A stretch of DNA of 64,000 nucleotides from Dyadobacter sp. CY345 (GTDB taxonomy: Bacteria > Bacteroidota > Bacteroidia > Cytophagales > Spirosomataceae), in NCBI RefSeq assembly GCF_021502725.1, contig NZ_JAKFFS010000001.1, positions 62,001 to 126,000 on the forward strand, written 5' to 3'. This document shows, piece by piece, positions 63,644 through 64,000 of this stretch. The notes beneath the pieces were generated by a model. That model made no database searches. It was not told the DNA's origin and saw only the letters and a list, made by a program, of their open reading frames with translations. Position 1 is the stretch's first letter, and every line of letters starts with the position of its first letter. The position numbers were made by a program, and so were the translations under genes.

Positions 63644-64000
63644 TTATTCTTTTGGCATAACGAAAATGGTTTCGTCGATCTTGGGATTTACCTGCAACGA
63701 TTTGATTGTCATGGCCATCGATGCTCCCGGCATCGCAGAAGTTTCAACTTCCGAAGTGAAGGGATAGGTTATGCCATCCACTTGTCTGAAATCTGATTGG
63801 TTATTTGTCGACTGGACATCCTGCCCATTTACGTTCATGAAGGCAACAACTTTCAAAACATAATACGTGTCTTTGGAAATGTAGTTGGTACGTTTGCCTC
63901 CATTTTTCAAATTTACAGTCACTTTGTAAATTTTTGCGCCTGCAAGGTCGTCCTCGCCGTCCAGTGTCAGGGTTTGTCCTTTTTCTTTGTAATTGTAAAG
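63644..64000 (-). CDS. LolA-like outer-membrane lipoprotein-sorting protein, C-terminal part
   Basis: 119 residues up to the window edge; the frame stays open to base 64000, so the N-terminus is missing. Sequence includes LDGEDDLAGAKIYKVTVNLKNGGKRTNYISKDTYYVLKVVAFMNVNGQDVQ and ends IDETIFVMPKE. The beta-strand pattern with a KNG...Y(I/V)...YY block is that of LolA/LolB-like lipoprotein carriers annotated as outer-membrane lipoprotein-sorting proteins. It may be exported, but the signal region is outside the window. Confidence 0.65.
   Translation of the reverse strand, partial: LYNYKEKGQTLTLDGEDDLAGAKIYKVTVNLKNGGKRTNYISKDTYYVLKVVAFMNVNGQDVQSTNNQSDFRQVDGITYPFTSEVETSAMPGASMAMTIKSLQVNPKIDETIFVMPKE

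Noticed and set aside
1..64000. rRNA operon, IS elements, prophage, CRISPR-Cas, biosynthetic gene cluster
   Set aside because: No transposase, integrase, capsid, Cas, rRNA or NRPS/PKS sequence was recognised on either strand.

Overview
The window looks like chromosomal DNA of a Bacteroidota bacterium, most likely order Cytophagales (Dyadobacter-like, Spirosomataceae). Four things point there. A very large secreted protease ends in a type IX secretion (T9SS) sorting domain. Several proteins belong to families typical of the phylum (HYC_CC_PP, DUF5686 with a carboxypeptidase-like regulatory domain, DUF4369/thioredoxin, PVC-type cytochrome/HEAT proteins). Promoters carry the Bacteroidota -7 element TAnnTTTG. 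Purine-rich Shine-Dalgarno sites are generally absent. The genus is inference. No rRNA, IS element, prophage or CRISPR array is visible, and there is one tRNA (Arg, CCT).

Layout. 1-7.4 kb: the start of a YdcF-family gene, a secreted TlpA-like thioredoxin protein, a lactonase, a Cu+-exporting P-type ATPase (copA), a PL5-type alginate lyase and a Uma2-family nuclease-like protein. 7.6-13.4 kb: a seven-gene, same-strand metal-handling cluster. It encodes a small cytosolic HMA protein, a Cys-rich HYC_CC_PP protein, a TonB-dependent receptor, an HMA-like/AraC fusion regulator, a lipoprotein with a heavy-metal-binding domain, an exported HMA protein and a His/Met-rich outer-membrane barrel. With copA 2 kb upstream, this looks like a complete copper import, sensing, buffering and export module. 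13.5-16.8 kb: a SAM methyltransferase facing a sulfur operon (MBL-rhodanese protein plus two YeeE/YedE half-transporters). 17.2-25.9 kb: the 1793-residue T9SS S8 protease, a MATE pump, HflX and tRNA-Arg. 26-31 kb: an AT-rich accessory stretch of poorly known genes behind the tRNA, including a Cys/His zinc-finger SHIIP protein and a hairpin-rich gene-free region.

31-39.7 kb: a RarD-like permease, two convergent and physically overlapping L,D-transpeptidase genes, a LuxR-type regulator with a degenerate receiver domain, a 5'-nucleotidase split into two overlapping genes (C-terminal domain first), an EthD protein and a Bcr/CflA pump. 39.9-50 kb: a hybrid histidine kinase, a DUF5686 outer-membrane protein, an AAA/DUF4143 ATPase preceded by two tandem palindromes, a PhnA-like protein, the formaldehyde-fixing pair hxlA/hxlB (ribulose monophosphate pathway) with a divergent AraC regulator, and two DUF genes. 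50-64 kb: a 1141-residue HEAT/cytochrome c lipoprotein, DUF763, DUF1456, a CNNM/CorC protein, a beta-helix protein with a C-terminal PDZ-like domain, an SDR, galU next to a glucuronokinase-like GHMP kinase, a YceI protein with an operator-like palindrome, and the end of a LolA-like lipoprotein-sorting protein.

The strongest leads are the metal module with its fusion sensor, the tandem palindromes overlapping the promoter of the DUF4143 ATPase, the 31-bp-spaced direct repeat between hxlB and its AraC neighbour, the YceI palindrome, and the galU/glucuronokinase-like pair.
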